Part shown: positions 46,876 to 59,202 of the stretch, piece after piece
Numbering within the stretch: position 1 is the stretch's first letter
Layout: every line of letters starts with the position of its first letter
Source of the DNA: Mangifera indica
Lineage: Eukaryota; Streptophyta; Magnoliopsida; Sapindales; Anacardiaceae
Assembly (NCBI RefSeq): GCF_011075055.1
Contig: NW_025401110.1
Coordinates: 186,001 to 250,000, forward strand
Direction of reading: 5' to 3'
Length of the DNA stretch: 64,000 bases
Made by a program: the position numbers and the translations under genes
Notes under the pieces: model-generated
Database searches by the model: none
The model's input: only the letters and a program-made list of their open reading frames with translations
What the model was told of the DNA's origin: nothing

Positions 46876-46883
46876 TAATTTAC

Positions 46884-47564
46884 GGCCAAAAGACTTGTTC
46901 TCACCCAAGGCTAGGTGCAATTTCAAACTCATACTCACCAATTTTTAAAAACCTAAAGTTCTACTCATAAGTGAAATTTTGTTAAATTTTTCAATTAAAG
47001 TTAAAATCTAAACCCTTATTAAATAAAAAGTTCAAAAAACTAAAGTTTTATTACATTTTTTCCCTTAGTTTGAAAATCTAACAAATTTGTCTTCACCTAA
47101 AGTTTGAAAAATGATAATTTTTCCACAGGGTTTTAAAACAATTACCGAAGAAGGTGAAATTCACCGTCTCCAGTGGTATCAACTCTCCCTCTTGAGCAAA
47201 CCCCACCCTTCAACAAAGATAATTTCGTCTTCGTCGGAGTGTTTTTGTCCAAGGATGGGGTTTGCTCCGGAGGGAGAGCCAATGTAAATGTCGTCTCTAG
47301 CGATAATTTCAAAACTCTAGAGGAAAAATTATCACTTTTTAAATTTTAAGTTAGAGAAATTTGTTAAATTTTTAAACTGAAAGGGAAAATATAATAAAAC
47401 TTTAATTTTTAAATTTTTTTTTATTAAAAGACAGTTCTGTCTTTAAATATAATTGAAATTTTTAACAGAATTTTCCTTATAAGTGAGACTTTAGGTTCTT
47501 AAAAGTTGGAATGTGTGAGTTTAAAGTTACACTTTAACCTTGGGTGGGAACAAGTCTTTTGGCC
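46884..47564. mobile_element. Family A Mutator-like foldback MITE, 681 bp
   Basis: Starts GGCCAAAAGACTTGTTCTCACCCAAGG and ends CCTTGGGTGGGAACAAGTCTTTTGGCC. Flanking 9-mers are TTAATTTAC (46875-46883) and TTAATTTAT (47565-47573), one mismatch. The interior folds back: AACTCTCCCTCTTGAGCAAA pairs with the reverse complement of TTTGCTCCGGAGGGAGAGCC. It is the best-preserved pair of termini in the window, with no transposase. Confidence 0.85.
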
Positions 47565-48583
47565 TTAATTTATTTGTTAAGTTATTGGTATAGATTTCAA
47601 TCTCTTGATTTATTTTAGTAATACTTAAATATATGATAATTTTTGTTAATGACTCAAAATTATATATTATTTTATATAATCTAATTCCCATCACTATCAA
47701 TTTTCTTACAAACCCTTTTTTTTTAAGATCCCCCTTCAATTTTTTTATTATCATTATGATATTATAATAAATAATAAAAGGTAGTATATATTCGAACTTA
47801 AATGCATGAAAATTTAAATTTATAACGAAATTATTTAACATTAATTTCATCTATTCATCGGGATATCAATAAATCTTAAATTTTTTGAAATTTTTGTTTT
47901 TTAAATTATCAGAATAATGTTTAATAATTTTTTATAAATTAAAATGGTTGATCATATTGATTTTCTAGAGGCGAATTTCAATTTGTTTTTATCATTAAAA
48001 AATTAAGTAATATTATGTATATCTCTTTTAAGTATATAAATAAATATATATTTATGTATGTTATTATATAATTAATATTATTTTATCTTTAATTTAAAAT
48101 TATTAAATCACATGATGATACATATCAAATATATATTTATTTATATATTCAATATATATATATATATATATATATAATTTAATTGTTAAAAATTGTAGGA
48201 GTTGTCCAATCTTTTTTATTGTGTATCAAATAATATTATGTAGAAAATTCTCACATTGATTGCATGGTACTCCAATCCCTTATTGTATTAGAACAACACT
48301 ATGTGTATACATTTTCGATACATAATTTGAATATACAGATGATATGTCATCATGTGATTAGGTGTTATTTTATCTTTAATTCAAAATCATCCAATTATAT
48401 AATGACACATCATCTATGCACCCTAATTATATATTTAAAAAAAATGTACATATAGATTTATAGATTGTATTATATGTAAAAAAATATAATTTTTTTCTCA
48501 TAAATTGTATATAATATTATAAGATACAATTTTTTAAAAAATAATTATAAAATTTAATTATCACTTTATCATCTTAAAAAAAA
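47565..48583. other. AT-rich spacer with family C copies
   Basis: Contains family C copies at about 48010-48175 and 48283-48430 and an (AT)n tract near 48153-48177. No gene seen. Confidence 0.6.
48283..48430. repeat. Family C palindromic element
   Basis: GATATGTCATCATGTGATTAGG is mirrored by CAATTATATAATGACACATCAT around the core TGTTATTTTATCTTTAATTC; arms ACTATGTGTATAC and GTACATATAG lie outside. About 150 bp. Confidence 0.6.
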
Positions 48584-49229
48584 GGTCAAAGGGTTAATTG
48601 GTCATACAAAGTTTTTTGCATTCCTAAACTAATACTCATTAGTATTAAAAACTAAAACACACATTTATGAGCTATTAAAATTAACGAAACCAGTTAATGT
48701 TATCTATTTTTCTTTAAAATTTTGAAAATTAATAATTTTTTCTTAGAAGTAAACTTTAAAATGTTACATTTTCCTCCAAGATTTTTTTCTTTTCTCTTTC
48801 TTTTTTTCTAGCATCTTCACCAATTAGCTTCTTTCTCCCTCTCCATTTCTTCCACTTTTTCATCATCATTCAGAGACGAAGTCGTTGTCTTCGTCCAATA
48901 ATTGTCTTTGTTAGGAGAAGGTGCTCGATTTCAAGAAGAAAATGGGAGGGAGAGGAAAACCGATTGGTGACAACATAAAAAAATGAGAGAAAAAAAAAAC
49001 CTTTACGGGGAAATTATAATATTTCAAAGTTTAATTTAAGAGAGAAATTGTTAGTTTTCTAAATTTATAGAAAAATTTGATAACCTTTTATATTCTTAAT
49101 ATATTACTAGTTAATTTAACTAGTTTTGTTAATTTTAACCACTCATAAATAAATATTTAAATTTATAATATTTAATAAATATTAATTTAAGAATAAAACA
49201 AACATTGGATGAGAATAAGCCTTTTAGCC
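48584..49229. mobile_element. Family A foldback MITE, about 646 bp, decayed left end
   Basis: The right end reads GGATGAGAATAAGCCTTTTAGCC. The left end GGTCAAAGGGTTAATTGGTC is worn. The flanks are A-rich on both sides, so the duplication is uninformative. Interior arms: CCAATTAGCTTCTTTCTCCC pairs with GGGAGGGAGAGG...CCGATTGG. Confidence 0.65.
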
Positions 49230-49639
49230 TAAAAAAAATTACAAACACTCTTCAAATAATAAAAATTTTCAAATATACTCATTATCAAATAATATATATA
49301 TATAATTATATATGTCATGTTATTTTTTAATAAAATATTATTTTATTTTTAATTTAAAATTAATTAATTATATAACAACATATAAAAAATATATATTTAT
49401 ATATTTAAAATAAATATATATAATTTTATTATTTTCAATATATATTTCTTTTTACATGCGCGGTCAGAGATGTTAGTGACGGAAGCTCATTCGGTGGCTT
49501 TATTGACAAGAAAATATAACAATTATTAATTAAAAAAATTTAAAATTCAAAAAATTGTGAGGAGTTTAAGGAGAATGTAGGGCAACGGAACAGAGGTAAA
49601 GGGTTAAATTTAAGGATAGTAAAAAGTAAAAATATTTTT

Positions 49640-50930
49640 GCCAGATCAGGAACAACTGACCGTCACTCACAACAGTCACTGAAACTCTCCATATTGTGCC
49701 ACGTAATACTCTCCGCCTTTTGTACTACCGATTTGCCTATTCCTACTCCTACTCCTACTCCTAGGCTCATCAAAACCGAATCTCCTCGCACGCTTCCCTA
49801 TACCCTCCACCTTCAGAAAATTTCCCCCACTCCCCTCCATACCACGCGCCTCATTTCCTCTTTATTTTGAATTAATTTTTGATTTATTAATGTTTATTTT
49901 GTTTTATTTTGGATAAATGTTTTAATTAATTAACTATTATTCTTTCTTTTATAAATTGAAAGGTACAAGAGTTAGAAATGAAATCAAACTTTTAATTTAT
50001 TTTCCTTCAATTATATGAGATATAAGTAGAAAATAAAGAGATATTTTTATTTAATTTAAAAATATAACTTTTATTAAATAGAATTATAAGAACACTAAAG
50101 CAAAAATAAATCCAACATATTAATCAGAATTTTATCTTTTACAATATTATATGTACATATATTTAATATATAATTTAGGTACATAAATAATGTGTAATTA
50201 TATAATTATATTTATTTTTAATTTAAAATTATTTATTTAAACAACACGTAATTTTATTATTTTAGAATATAAAACCATTTTAATATGTGTTTATATATGA
50301 CAAGTTGGAAAAATTATAACGTTGCAAATGTTCTCATTATGGCAATTTCTGTTAAAATAAACTTTATAAATTTATAAAAAAATAGTTTTATGAATTTTAA
50401 ATAAAAAGTATTATTATTTCATAATTTTTATATTAAATATTAACAGAAAATAAAGAGTAAAAACGTGAAAGAAAATAGTTTGTTTGGAGATGAAAAACGT
50501 GGGAAGGAAGCGCGTGAGAGAAGAAGTAGAGAGAAGGAAGAGAAAAAAAAAATAAAGCTAGTAAAAACACGGGGGTTTTGTGGGCACGCGGCTCGAGGTG
50601 CTGGAGGAAGCCTTCATTTACTCTCTCTGATCTCCTCGGCATCTGCGTCTTCCTCCCGCCCCCTACTTAAACTAGACCTGCGCTGTTTTACATTACAGTT
50701 CTTGAAATTACACCACAAACAAAACACAGAAACAGAGAGAAAGAGAGAGAGGAGAGCGCGTTGGAGAGCGGAGCGCCGCTTTCATTTGATGGGAGAAGGG
50801 GTGTCGACTTATTTTGGTTTTTGTATTTTCATCATGCCATTTTTTTTTCATTTAAAATTTTCACTTTTTGTTTTTTTCACTGCACCTCACCACCTGATAT
50901 ATACAATTTTTAGTGCTGTGTAAAATTCAG
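49640..50930. other. GC-richer promoter- or leader-like segments without an identifiable gene
   Basis: 49650-49860 (CGTCACTCACAACAGTCACTG..., a TCCTAC run at 49741-49764) and 50480-50810 (CACGGGGGTTTTGTGGGCAC, GCTCGAGG, AGAGAGAGGAGAGCGCGTTGG) stand out from the AT-rich surroundings and look like plant 5'-leader sequence: CT/GA-rich tracts and a CTACTTAAACTAGACC word. The 50465-50923 frame is not protein-like after about 60 residues. They may be the leader of an undetected gene, a noncoding transcript, or a relic promoter; I cannot decide. Confidence 0.35.
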
Positions 50931-53175
50931 AGTTTTTAAAATAACCTGGATTTACTAGCCAAATTATGAGTCCAGTTTATAATTTAATTATTAATCAGAT
51001 TTATTTTATATATAAATATTAATTTATTTAAATTAGATTAAATTCGATAAATTTATTATATCAAAAAATTATTTAAAATTAATAATTTATAATTAGTATT
51101 TTTATCTATTGTTTAATTAATATATTTGAAATTATAATTTATATGTTTTATATTTAAAAAAATATGATAAATATTTAATATTATTTAAAAAATATATAAT
51201 AATTTGATAATAGGTTAAACCAATTGATTATCAGATTAATCCATAAATCAATAAAATAACTGATTTAATAATCTATCCGAATTTAAAAATATTGGTAAAA
51301 TCTCTATTATCAGAAAACATTAGTTATGTAACTCTTTTGTCTACTATAAAAAAAATAGTAAAACTATGAGTAGAAAAATTTACTATGATTCAGTCTATAA
51401 TTTGAAAATTTATATCTATAATTATGTTATTAAAAATTTTGAAAAAGTGTTTTAGCAAATAATGAATAATTTTACAAAAGACGTAAAAGAGATTGTCATG
51501 AGAGCTTAAGAGGAGTTAATTTTAAAAAAAAAATTTAAAGAGGATAACTAGGTCTTTTTTAAAGTCTTCTCGTCAATGTTTTTAAAGCCTTTTATATCTA
51601 TACAATTTAAGTTTAAATTCAAAAATTAATTTTCTATTCACATAAATAAGATAATTGTTTTGTCCCAATTTATAGGGTACAAATAGGAGTTTAAAAACTA
51701 TTTACCTTTTCCTGCATGGATAGATGACGCATGAAGACTTAAGATCGTTAGTCTATGATGTACGATCATACATCCAAACAAAACAAGAATATGAATTTAA
51801 GTTTTATGTTCAATCGTTAATGACAATGCCCCAAAGGATTGTAAAGACATATAAAGTATATAATAGTACCAAATTATGCCTAAAGAGTACACTAATGTAT
51901 TAGGGTATCATAGATACTCAATTTAAGAGTGAAAGTCAGTTACGAGCATGAGTTAAGGGCTCGAATGCATGCATGTTTTTACATGAAAACATATCCCACC
52001 AGTTTTTTTTTTCGTGAGACCAGTTTTCTTTTGAATGTTTTCACATAGTTAAGGTGCAAAGATGTTCAAAACTAATCTCATAGGATACATGAGTAACTAG
52101 TGATCTATAAAGTATGTGTGAGACCATAATGCTTCTCATAAGACACTTGAAAACCTAGTATCCGCAGGGATGTGTGGAATGGTTTCCTCAGTTAAAGTTT
52201 TTAATAAAATATCCATGAAAACATGATTTTCTCATGAGTTTTGATATATTTTCATTGTGATTGCTATCTTGTAAGAATCTCTCTTTACACGCCCACAATG
52301 GGGCATAGTCATGTGTATAGCAGTCTAATAGTATGTGTAAGGAGAAAGGATTATGCATTATACAATTCATGTGGTCAAGATGTCAAATCTATGTCTTGAT
52401 TCAGATCGATCGACACAAAAAAAATATTTTAATAAAACATGTCTTAGATGACTAAGATGAAGTCATCATAGTTACGGGACCATAGTGCTTGCGAAGATGA
52501 CTAAATATGACCAAAGGTGTTTTCAAGATAAGTAAGTTAAGTGAGATATGTTCCGTGTCATCAAAGTTCGAAGTTCCAAAGTATACTCTCAATGACAAAG
52601 TCCAAGTGAAATAAATTTAAGTTAAAAAAGAGACTATATATTCAAGTTGTAAGTAAAAGTTCTCTTATTTATTGAGTGATTTATTACTCGATCTTTTGTT
52701 TTCAATGTTCTGTAGGTAAAAAGTAAAAATGGAGATTACAATGTGAGGTCAGTAAGCATGAAGCTGACATGAGGATGTTACAGTCATTATAGTTATGTTT
52801 GATGCTTTTTATATATTCAGCCTATGTCTTGTTTATGTTTAAGTACTACACACATTATATATAGTAATTTGGGGCATTTTTATTTAAAATTTAAATACAG
52901 GGATAATTTCGTTTTGTCACCTTAACTTTGGGGTAATTTAATTAATTCCCTTAATTTAATTACTTCTATACACATGCTGCGATGAAAATAGTTTGATAAA
53001 CTATAAGTTTTTATGGATATGTATATTTACATTAATGTTGATATAGAATTTTCATACAAAACTAAAAAAATTGTTTGGAAAACTTTCAAATTAATTCAAA
53101 CTATTTTAAGTTTTAAACCAAACTAAAAAGAAACAGTTTGGTCTAGTTTGAATTATAAATATGTAAAATAAATAT

Positions 53176-53178
<3 letters not shown>

Positions 53179-53215
<37 letters not shown>

Positions 53216-53288
53216 AAAAATAATATAAAAATATAAAAAAAATTATACATTTAATTGTTTATTGAAAAAAATATATCAAATATAGTTT

Positions 53289-53325
<37 letters not shown>

Positions 53326-53330
53326 GTATT
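53179..53330. repeat. Paired (AT)n and (ATGT)n microsatellites
   Basis: (AT)n at 53179-53207 and (AT)n followed by four ATGT units at 53289-53330, both directly visible. Confidence 0.9.
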
Positions 53331-53550
53331 TTAAAAAAATACGATTTTATGATTTGGTTTAGTTCTAAAATTGTACAAATCGCAACTCAAATTGAAAAAT
53401 GTTTTAAAAACATTTATCAACTCAAACTAAACTATTTTACAAAGCAGACTGTACTTTTTAAGTCATTCAATCCAATTTTTTGGTTTGAGCCGAATTATGC
53501 ACACATCTACTATCTAGCTTTCATCTAGTGTACATACCTTTATTCTGTAG

Positions 53551-53715
53551 AGTAATGTTATTTATACAAACAATTTGTATAACTCCGTACACAATTAATG
53601 ATATGTCACCATAAAATTGGGTAGTTTAAAATTAAAGATCAAACAATACACAATCATATGGTAACATATCATTATTTATACATAAATTTGTGTATATAGT
53701 TTTATTGTATTTTTT
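53551..53715. repeat. Family C palindromic element
   Basis: AATGTTATTTATACAAAC... at the left and ...GTGTATATAGTTTTATT at the right are arranged around GATATGTCACCATAAAATTGGG / CAATCATATGGTAACATATC mirror arms. Confidence 0.6.
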
Positions 53716-54589
53716 ATACGCTATCTTTTTCTTTCTCTATGGCATATCTTGGTACTTCAAATATCATAAACATCTCTAAAAATCACTCAGAAAAGGTTTA
53801 CGAATGGTTTTCCATTGATCTTGGACGGGTGTTTAATTTTCTTTTTATGTATGATCGTGCATTGACCTTATACATGCTCCTTTTTTGCGCATGTATTCAT
53901 CATATTTGATCCTACACGTTACGAACTTGTAAAAGTTCTACATATGACCTTTCGCTAATAATCAATGTTCTATTCTATTTAGTGTATGATTGTGTGTTTC
54001 CTTCTACACGAGTCTACACTTGTTTACATTCCTATATTCAACACAAATGCATGGTCATTTCTATCTTTAGGACAACTGTATATCACATTATGGGTGGATT
54101 CACGTAATTCAGTCATTTGGTCGTGTTTTACCAATTCTTTCCACAATTCATTAATCTCACATTAAGAGTAGCACTTATATAATTGAATCAAGGTAAATTT
54201 AAAACCTCACCGAATTAGTACACACATTATTCAAGCCATATGCATGTATATATAGATTTATATTACCAAAGCCTAAATCACATATCCCTACCTCAAATCA
54301 TAAATAAAACAAAACATTCATCATAATCATATCTTTAATATGGACAAAGTAATCGAATCCATAATTATTATATTAGATAAGTTAATTTTTATAAACATAA
54401 TAAATATTTAAAACCAGACTTTCTTCTTAAAAATTTTATCTTTTATCAATTTTACTAATCATTAAGATTATTATTTAAATAAAATTTTCTCCTATTGAAA
54501 TGGGATAAAAATTATTTAGAGTGCCGTTCGAACACTCATTTAGAGATAACTTGTTACTAACATGGTAGTAGATTTGTATCTCATATTAT

Positions 54590-54910
54590 GAATCAAAAAT
54601 TTAATTTTTGTGTCGTATATTGAGTATGTACCGTATGATATAACTTTTAAAAAATAAAATAATAAAATATTGATAAATAATAAAAAAATTTAATTGATAG
54701 ATCCTTATTTTAAAAAATATCATAAATATTCTTATAAATTTAAGATTTCTCATATATACTCATGTTATATCATCATTTTCTAAAAAAATTATATCGATTT
54801 GTATTAATAATATGTATGTTATCGTATAATATATTTATTATATTATATTAATTTGATATATATTATTGTTTATATATATTATATGATATTATATTAAATG
54901 TTGCTGTATA
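54590..54910. repeat. Family D AT-rich repeat, copy 3
   Basis: AAAAAATATCATAAATATTC, TAAGATTTCTCATATATACTC and TATTAATAATATGTATGTTATCG follow the same order as the copies at 1523 and 23608. Confidence 0.5.
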
Positions 54911-56756
54911 TTAACCCGGATAAAAATAATTCTATTTAAAAAAAAAAAGAAAATTGTGGATATGTAATTTAAAAAAAAAAAAAAAAGAAAGAAAGAAAGA
55001 AAAAACAAAAATGCTGGTGCAAAAGGACCTGGACAAAAAGATGACGCGGAGAGACAAACGTGATGGTCGGCGCCTTAACCGCACTGTACCCACGTGATTC
55101 TTATAAAAAATAATACATCCAACTTTCTGTTTTTTAAACCCCTTAAGTTCCATATACTAACATACAACCCCCAAATTATAGTGAAACCAAATCTAATTTT
55201 TTTTTGGCGATAAAAAATTTCACTTTAACCTAATTATTATTTTTAAAATTAAATTAATCATATTAAATATTATAAATTTTAAATTAAATCATCGATTTAA
55301 TAACTATTTAATTCTAATTTTGTTTGTTAAATTTTAAGGTTGGATGAACTTCAAAGATTTATTATTATTAATGTTGTTGCTAGGATAAAATTGGTATTTC
55401 CATGTAAAAAAAAAAAAGTCAACACACAAGGATTCCATTGTCAGTGTATGCATGAAGCCTAGTTGGCGTAACAAATTCTGATAAAAATAATTAAAATAAT
55501 AATAATAAAAATAGTGAGGGGCAGAGAGGTCAAGGACCACGGACAAAGTATTAACACCACCCAAGCCCAGACACAAAGCCAGAGCACGGTGCTCGAGAGA
55601 CATGATACAAAATAGAAGCAAAGAAAAGAGAGAAATGCTGTAATAATAATAACAACAATAATAATAATAATAATAGAGGGGGAACAAGCCAGCCTAAATT
55701 TACGGAGGTGGCGTGCTGTCTCATCTGGCCCGTACTAATTTTAGTGTGGTCCTTTAATTTTCAACAGAGGATTATGACCGTCCAATTAGTTTCCCTCTTT
55801 TTATTTACTATTTGTTTATTATTGGCATGGCAATGGGATGATTGTTGTTTGTTGCTCTACTTGCTTCATGTCATGATCAATGCAAGTATTATTTTAATTA
55901 TTTTATTTGTAATTAATTTATCAAAAAAAGCATATTTATAAATATTTTTATTAATTTACTAAATAATTAAATAATTTAAAATTATAAAAAAAATATTATT
56001 ATATCAATTTATATAAATAAATTGATCAAAATTACCTTTACACGTACTTTTATTCATATTATTGATAATTTATAGGTTTCGGGTTGAAACGGACAACTTA
56101 ACTTTAAAAAAAAAAAATTGTTAAGCTTTCAATCATGCGGTTGGTTGGCACAAAAATACTCCATGATATAAACATTTAAGTAAGAGTTACGTGTATAAAT
56201 AATTACATATCATTATATAATTTGATAATTTAAAATAAAATAATATTTAATTATATATGAATAATTATTATTTATATATAAAATTATACACATAATTTTG
56301 AATATAATAAAAAAGTATAAATTATTTAAAAGATTATTAACATAAATTATTATTATGGATGATAAAAATTTATATATAAAAATAATTATTATATTTAATT
56401 TAAATATAATAAAATAATATTTTACTTAAATCATGATTATTTTGTTAATATTTTAATATATATGATAGAAGTAATAACCGAATTATATTATTTATCATAT
56501 CTTGTATTATATACCATATACCTACCACTATATATCATTATTAGTAATACTGAAATTTTGTACTTCCTGATAAATCAATCAAAGTAGTGTTAGGCTGCTA
56601 AGAGAGTATTTCTTATAGTTTTTGTACATCTTATTGCATTTCAAATAAGCTGTATGTATTCTAACTGAATGCACACACAGATGTTAAAGATATATCATAG
56701 TTAGTCGACTGCATGTTAATTGTTTCCTTAAGTAAAAAGGTAATTAATATATAGGT

Positions 56757-57330
56757 AATATTATATGTATATTTATTTTAAATATATAAATAAATACATA
56801 TTTATATGTGTCATTATATAATTATAAATTACTTTATCCTTACGGCTAAAAGACTTATTCCCACCCAAACTATGTTGTTTTCTTAAGTTTCTCTCTGTTA
56901 ATTTTGAAAATCTTATTTATTTACTCATGACCATTTAAATCTGTTAGTTTTAAGGGTAAAATCATTATTTTATATTTTATATTAAAAATAAATAAAATTT
57001 GATTTCATTTTTCCCTCTTAACTCTAACAACTAACAATTTCCCCCAAACCCAAGTTTTAAGGAAAAATGCAGTTTCTGAAAATTTGGATTGGGAGAAAAT
57101 TGTTAGCTTTTAGAGTTTATAAGGAAAATGATATAATCAGTTAATTTTAACAATTCATGGGTGAGTAAATGATATTTTCAAAGTTAACAAGAAAAATCTT
57201 GGGAAAATGATATAATAAGTCTCTTGGCCTATCTTTAATTCAAAATCATGAAATCACATGATGACATGCATCAATTATGTACTCATTTATGTATTTAAAA
57301 TAAATATGTATAATTTTATTATTAATGTAT
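56757..57330. repeat. Family C element split by a MITE
   Basis: The left half (56757-56843) ends TTACTTTATCCTTAC; the right half (57240-57330) starts TATCTTTAATTCAAAATCA. Joined, they make the usual family C core TTATCTTTAATTCAAAATCA. The interruption is the family A element 56844-57239. Confidence 0.7.
56844..57239. mobile_element. Family A foldback MITE, 396 bp, inserted in a family C element
   Basis: Starts GGCTAAAAGACTTATTCCCACCC and ends AATAAGTCTCTTGGCC. Flanking 9-mers TATCCTTAC and TATCTTTAA match at 7 of 9 positions. It is a shorter copy lacking the GC-richer central part of the family. Confidence 0.75.
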
Positions 57331-57339
57331 CTCATTGCA

Positions 57340-57903
57340 AATACAAGTAATCTCAATGAAAAATAGCATCTTATACTTATATTAATAAATATATACGAGT
57401 ATAAAAATGTTAGGATCTCAAGTATAAGGTATAAGAGTTGAATTCGATATTAAAAAATATGCTCTTTTAGTATGGGGTTTTTATAGTCTTGACTCTTCAA
57501 TCTCAATAACTAGTTTTTTAGATATGATTATCTTAAAATTTTTATCATTTGATATCAAAATTATTATCATATTTTTCAGTCATAATCATACAGTACGAGT
57601 GATAATATCGATATTATAGTATTTTTTTGGGGTTATCAGAGAGCTAATAGACAATTAACTCACATGGCTGTTAGGGCTTGTTAGTGCACAATCAATTTGT
57701 GTGAATATCAAGACCATAAAATATGATAATATATTATGGTTTCAAATATGAAATATGAGAATTAAATTTTTGATTTAAAAAAATAACTCTTAATACAGGG
57801 CTTATATCTTATTTTTTAAGGGATACATTGAAAAAGATACATTAATAGTAGTAGTGTAAGATTAGTCGAGCATGGAATGTCCAAAGAAAAAATCATAATA
57901 GTG

Positions 57904-57945
<42 letters not shown>

Positions 57946-58500
57946 ATCCGTTGCAAATAAAAATAATTTGAAACATGCATTCACGTTGATTAAAGAAGAC
58001 ACACCAATTTTAGAAACATTTAAACCCTATTCTGGATTCTGCAATTCTAATCTCTGCACTTTCCAAATGGGCAGCCAGCCAGCCTGCCTGCCTGCCATTC
58101 CTGCTCGTTCAATTAAGAGGTGGCTCAAAACAATTTCATTAAGAAAGTAATAGAAGTCACTGTTTAATGGTCAACCATGAATAGAAAGAAAGCTTCACTT
58201 TCTGATGTGACTATGAGAGAGATCTGAGATGATTCCTTGAAAGTGAAAGAAGGCGAAGCTATTAGCTGGCTATCGCTAATATCTGTCTTTGTTTGGTCAC
58301 TATCCTAACCTAAACCTAACCTCATTTCAGGTATTTCATTTTATTTTATTTTTTAAATACAATTGGAGTTAGGGAGATTTTTTTGGTTTGAACTAAACTT
58401 TAAATTTAATAATTAATTTAATAATTATTAAATCAAATAAATAAAAAAATTGATATTAAAATATTATTAAAATATTTTAAATTTAAACTCTTTTTATACC
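57340..58500. other. Intergenic spacer
   Basis: No gene supported. Contains an (AT)n tract at 57906-57943 and short (CAGC)/(CTGC) microsatellite text at 58071-58096. The 57968-58150 frame reads through these and is not recognised. Confidence 0.6.
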
Positions 58501-58726
58501 ATATAAATTTACACTTTCTTATATACTTAAACAGCAAATCCCCAATATTAGGATCAAAGAAAAAATGTTACTTAATTAAAAATATTTAAAAAACTTAAAA
58601 TTTATCATATTCTTTTATTAGGGTTTAAAAATCTAAAAATTTTCCTCTATTAAAAGTTTAAAAAGTGACTACTTTTTATAAGATTTCTCCGTATCTTTAA
58701 CGACCATTGTTCTTGTTGTTAAAAAT

Positions 58727-59002
58727 CGAAAGATGACGAAACGTCCCCCTAGATGGGAAGATCGACCATTCCCTTGGGTTTTTATCAAAAGATGATGAAA
58801 CATTGTCTTCGTCTAACCAAAGATTAGTATCAACCTTATTTAGAGATACTAATCTTTGGTCAAATGAACACAAATCATTTTTGTTAAGCCGAAAAGAAGA
58901 ACATGACGTTTTGTTGTCTTTTGACAAAAACCTAGGGCAACAATCAAATGATGGTCAATCTTTCCACCCAAGGGAACGCTTCATCATCTTCCGATTTTCG
59001 AC
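58727..59002. repeat. Long imperfect hairpin inside the outer family A element
   Basis: Outer arms: CGAAAGATGACGAAACGT...CATTCCCTTGGGT pairs with the reverse complement of ACCCAAGGGAACG...CATCATCTTCCGATTTTCG. The tip is a perfect 16-bp stem, ACCAAAGATTAGTATC at 58816-58831 with its complement at 58845-58860, and a 13-nt loop. Open frames on both strands here mirror each other (SFDKN near the middle of both). Confidence 0.75.
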
Positions 59003-59202
59003 ACCAAGAATGACAGTCACCGAAAAGGAGAAGAAACCCTAAGGGAAAATGATAATTTTTCAAATTTTAAAAAGAAAAAATTATTAGTTTTTAAACATTG
59101 AGAAGGGCGGGAGGATTGATAAATTTTAAGTTTTTTAAATATTTTTATCTTTAACTCCAACAATGAATTTAAATAGTAAGATAGGTATTTGAGTTCTTTA
59201 AA

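Larger units (their letters stand above)
40796..46883. other. Intergenic repeat region right of the PADRE gene
   Basis: No gene supported. It contains a family B copy (41580-42107) flanked by a direct repeat, a block of short degenerate repeats (42121-42530), a family A remnant (44101-44215), a second family B copy (45213-45690) and family C copies (about 45000-45130, 45855-46010, 46720-46875). Frames at 43305-43592 and 44304-44510 show no recognisable family. Confidence 0.65.
50931..56843. other. AT-rich intergenic region
   Basis: No gene supported. Contains (AT)n tracts (53179-53207, 53289-53330), a family C copy (53551-53715), a family D copy (54590-54910), a GC-richer block around 55010-55110 with a CACGTG G-box word (55090-55097), another at 55510-55780, and an (AAT)n tract near 55638-55673. 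51700-52850 shows unremarkable text, perhaps an old element. Confidence 0.6.

Noticed and set aside
50465..50923. 152-codon open frame
   Set aside because: Composition follows GA-rich and T-rich tracts (Arg/Glu/Lys then Phe); looks like leader DNA and not a protein.
54500..54560. GTTCGAAC word suggesting a tRNA T-loop
   Set aside because: No acceptor stem, anticodon arm or D-loop fits around it.
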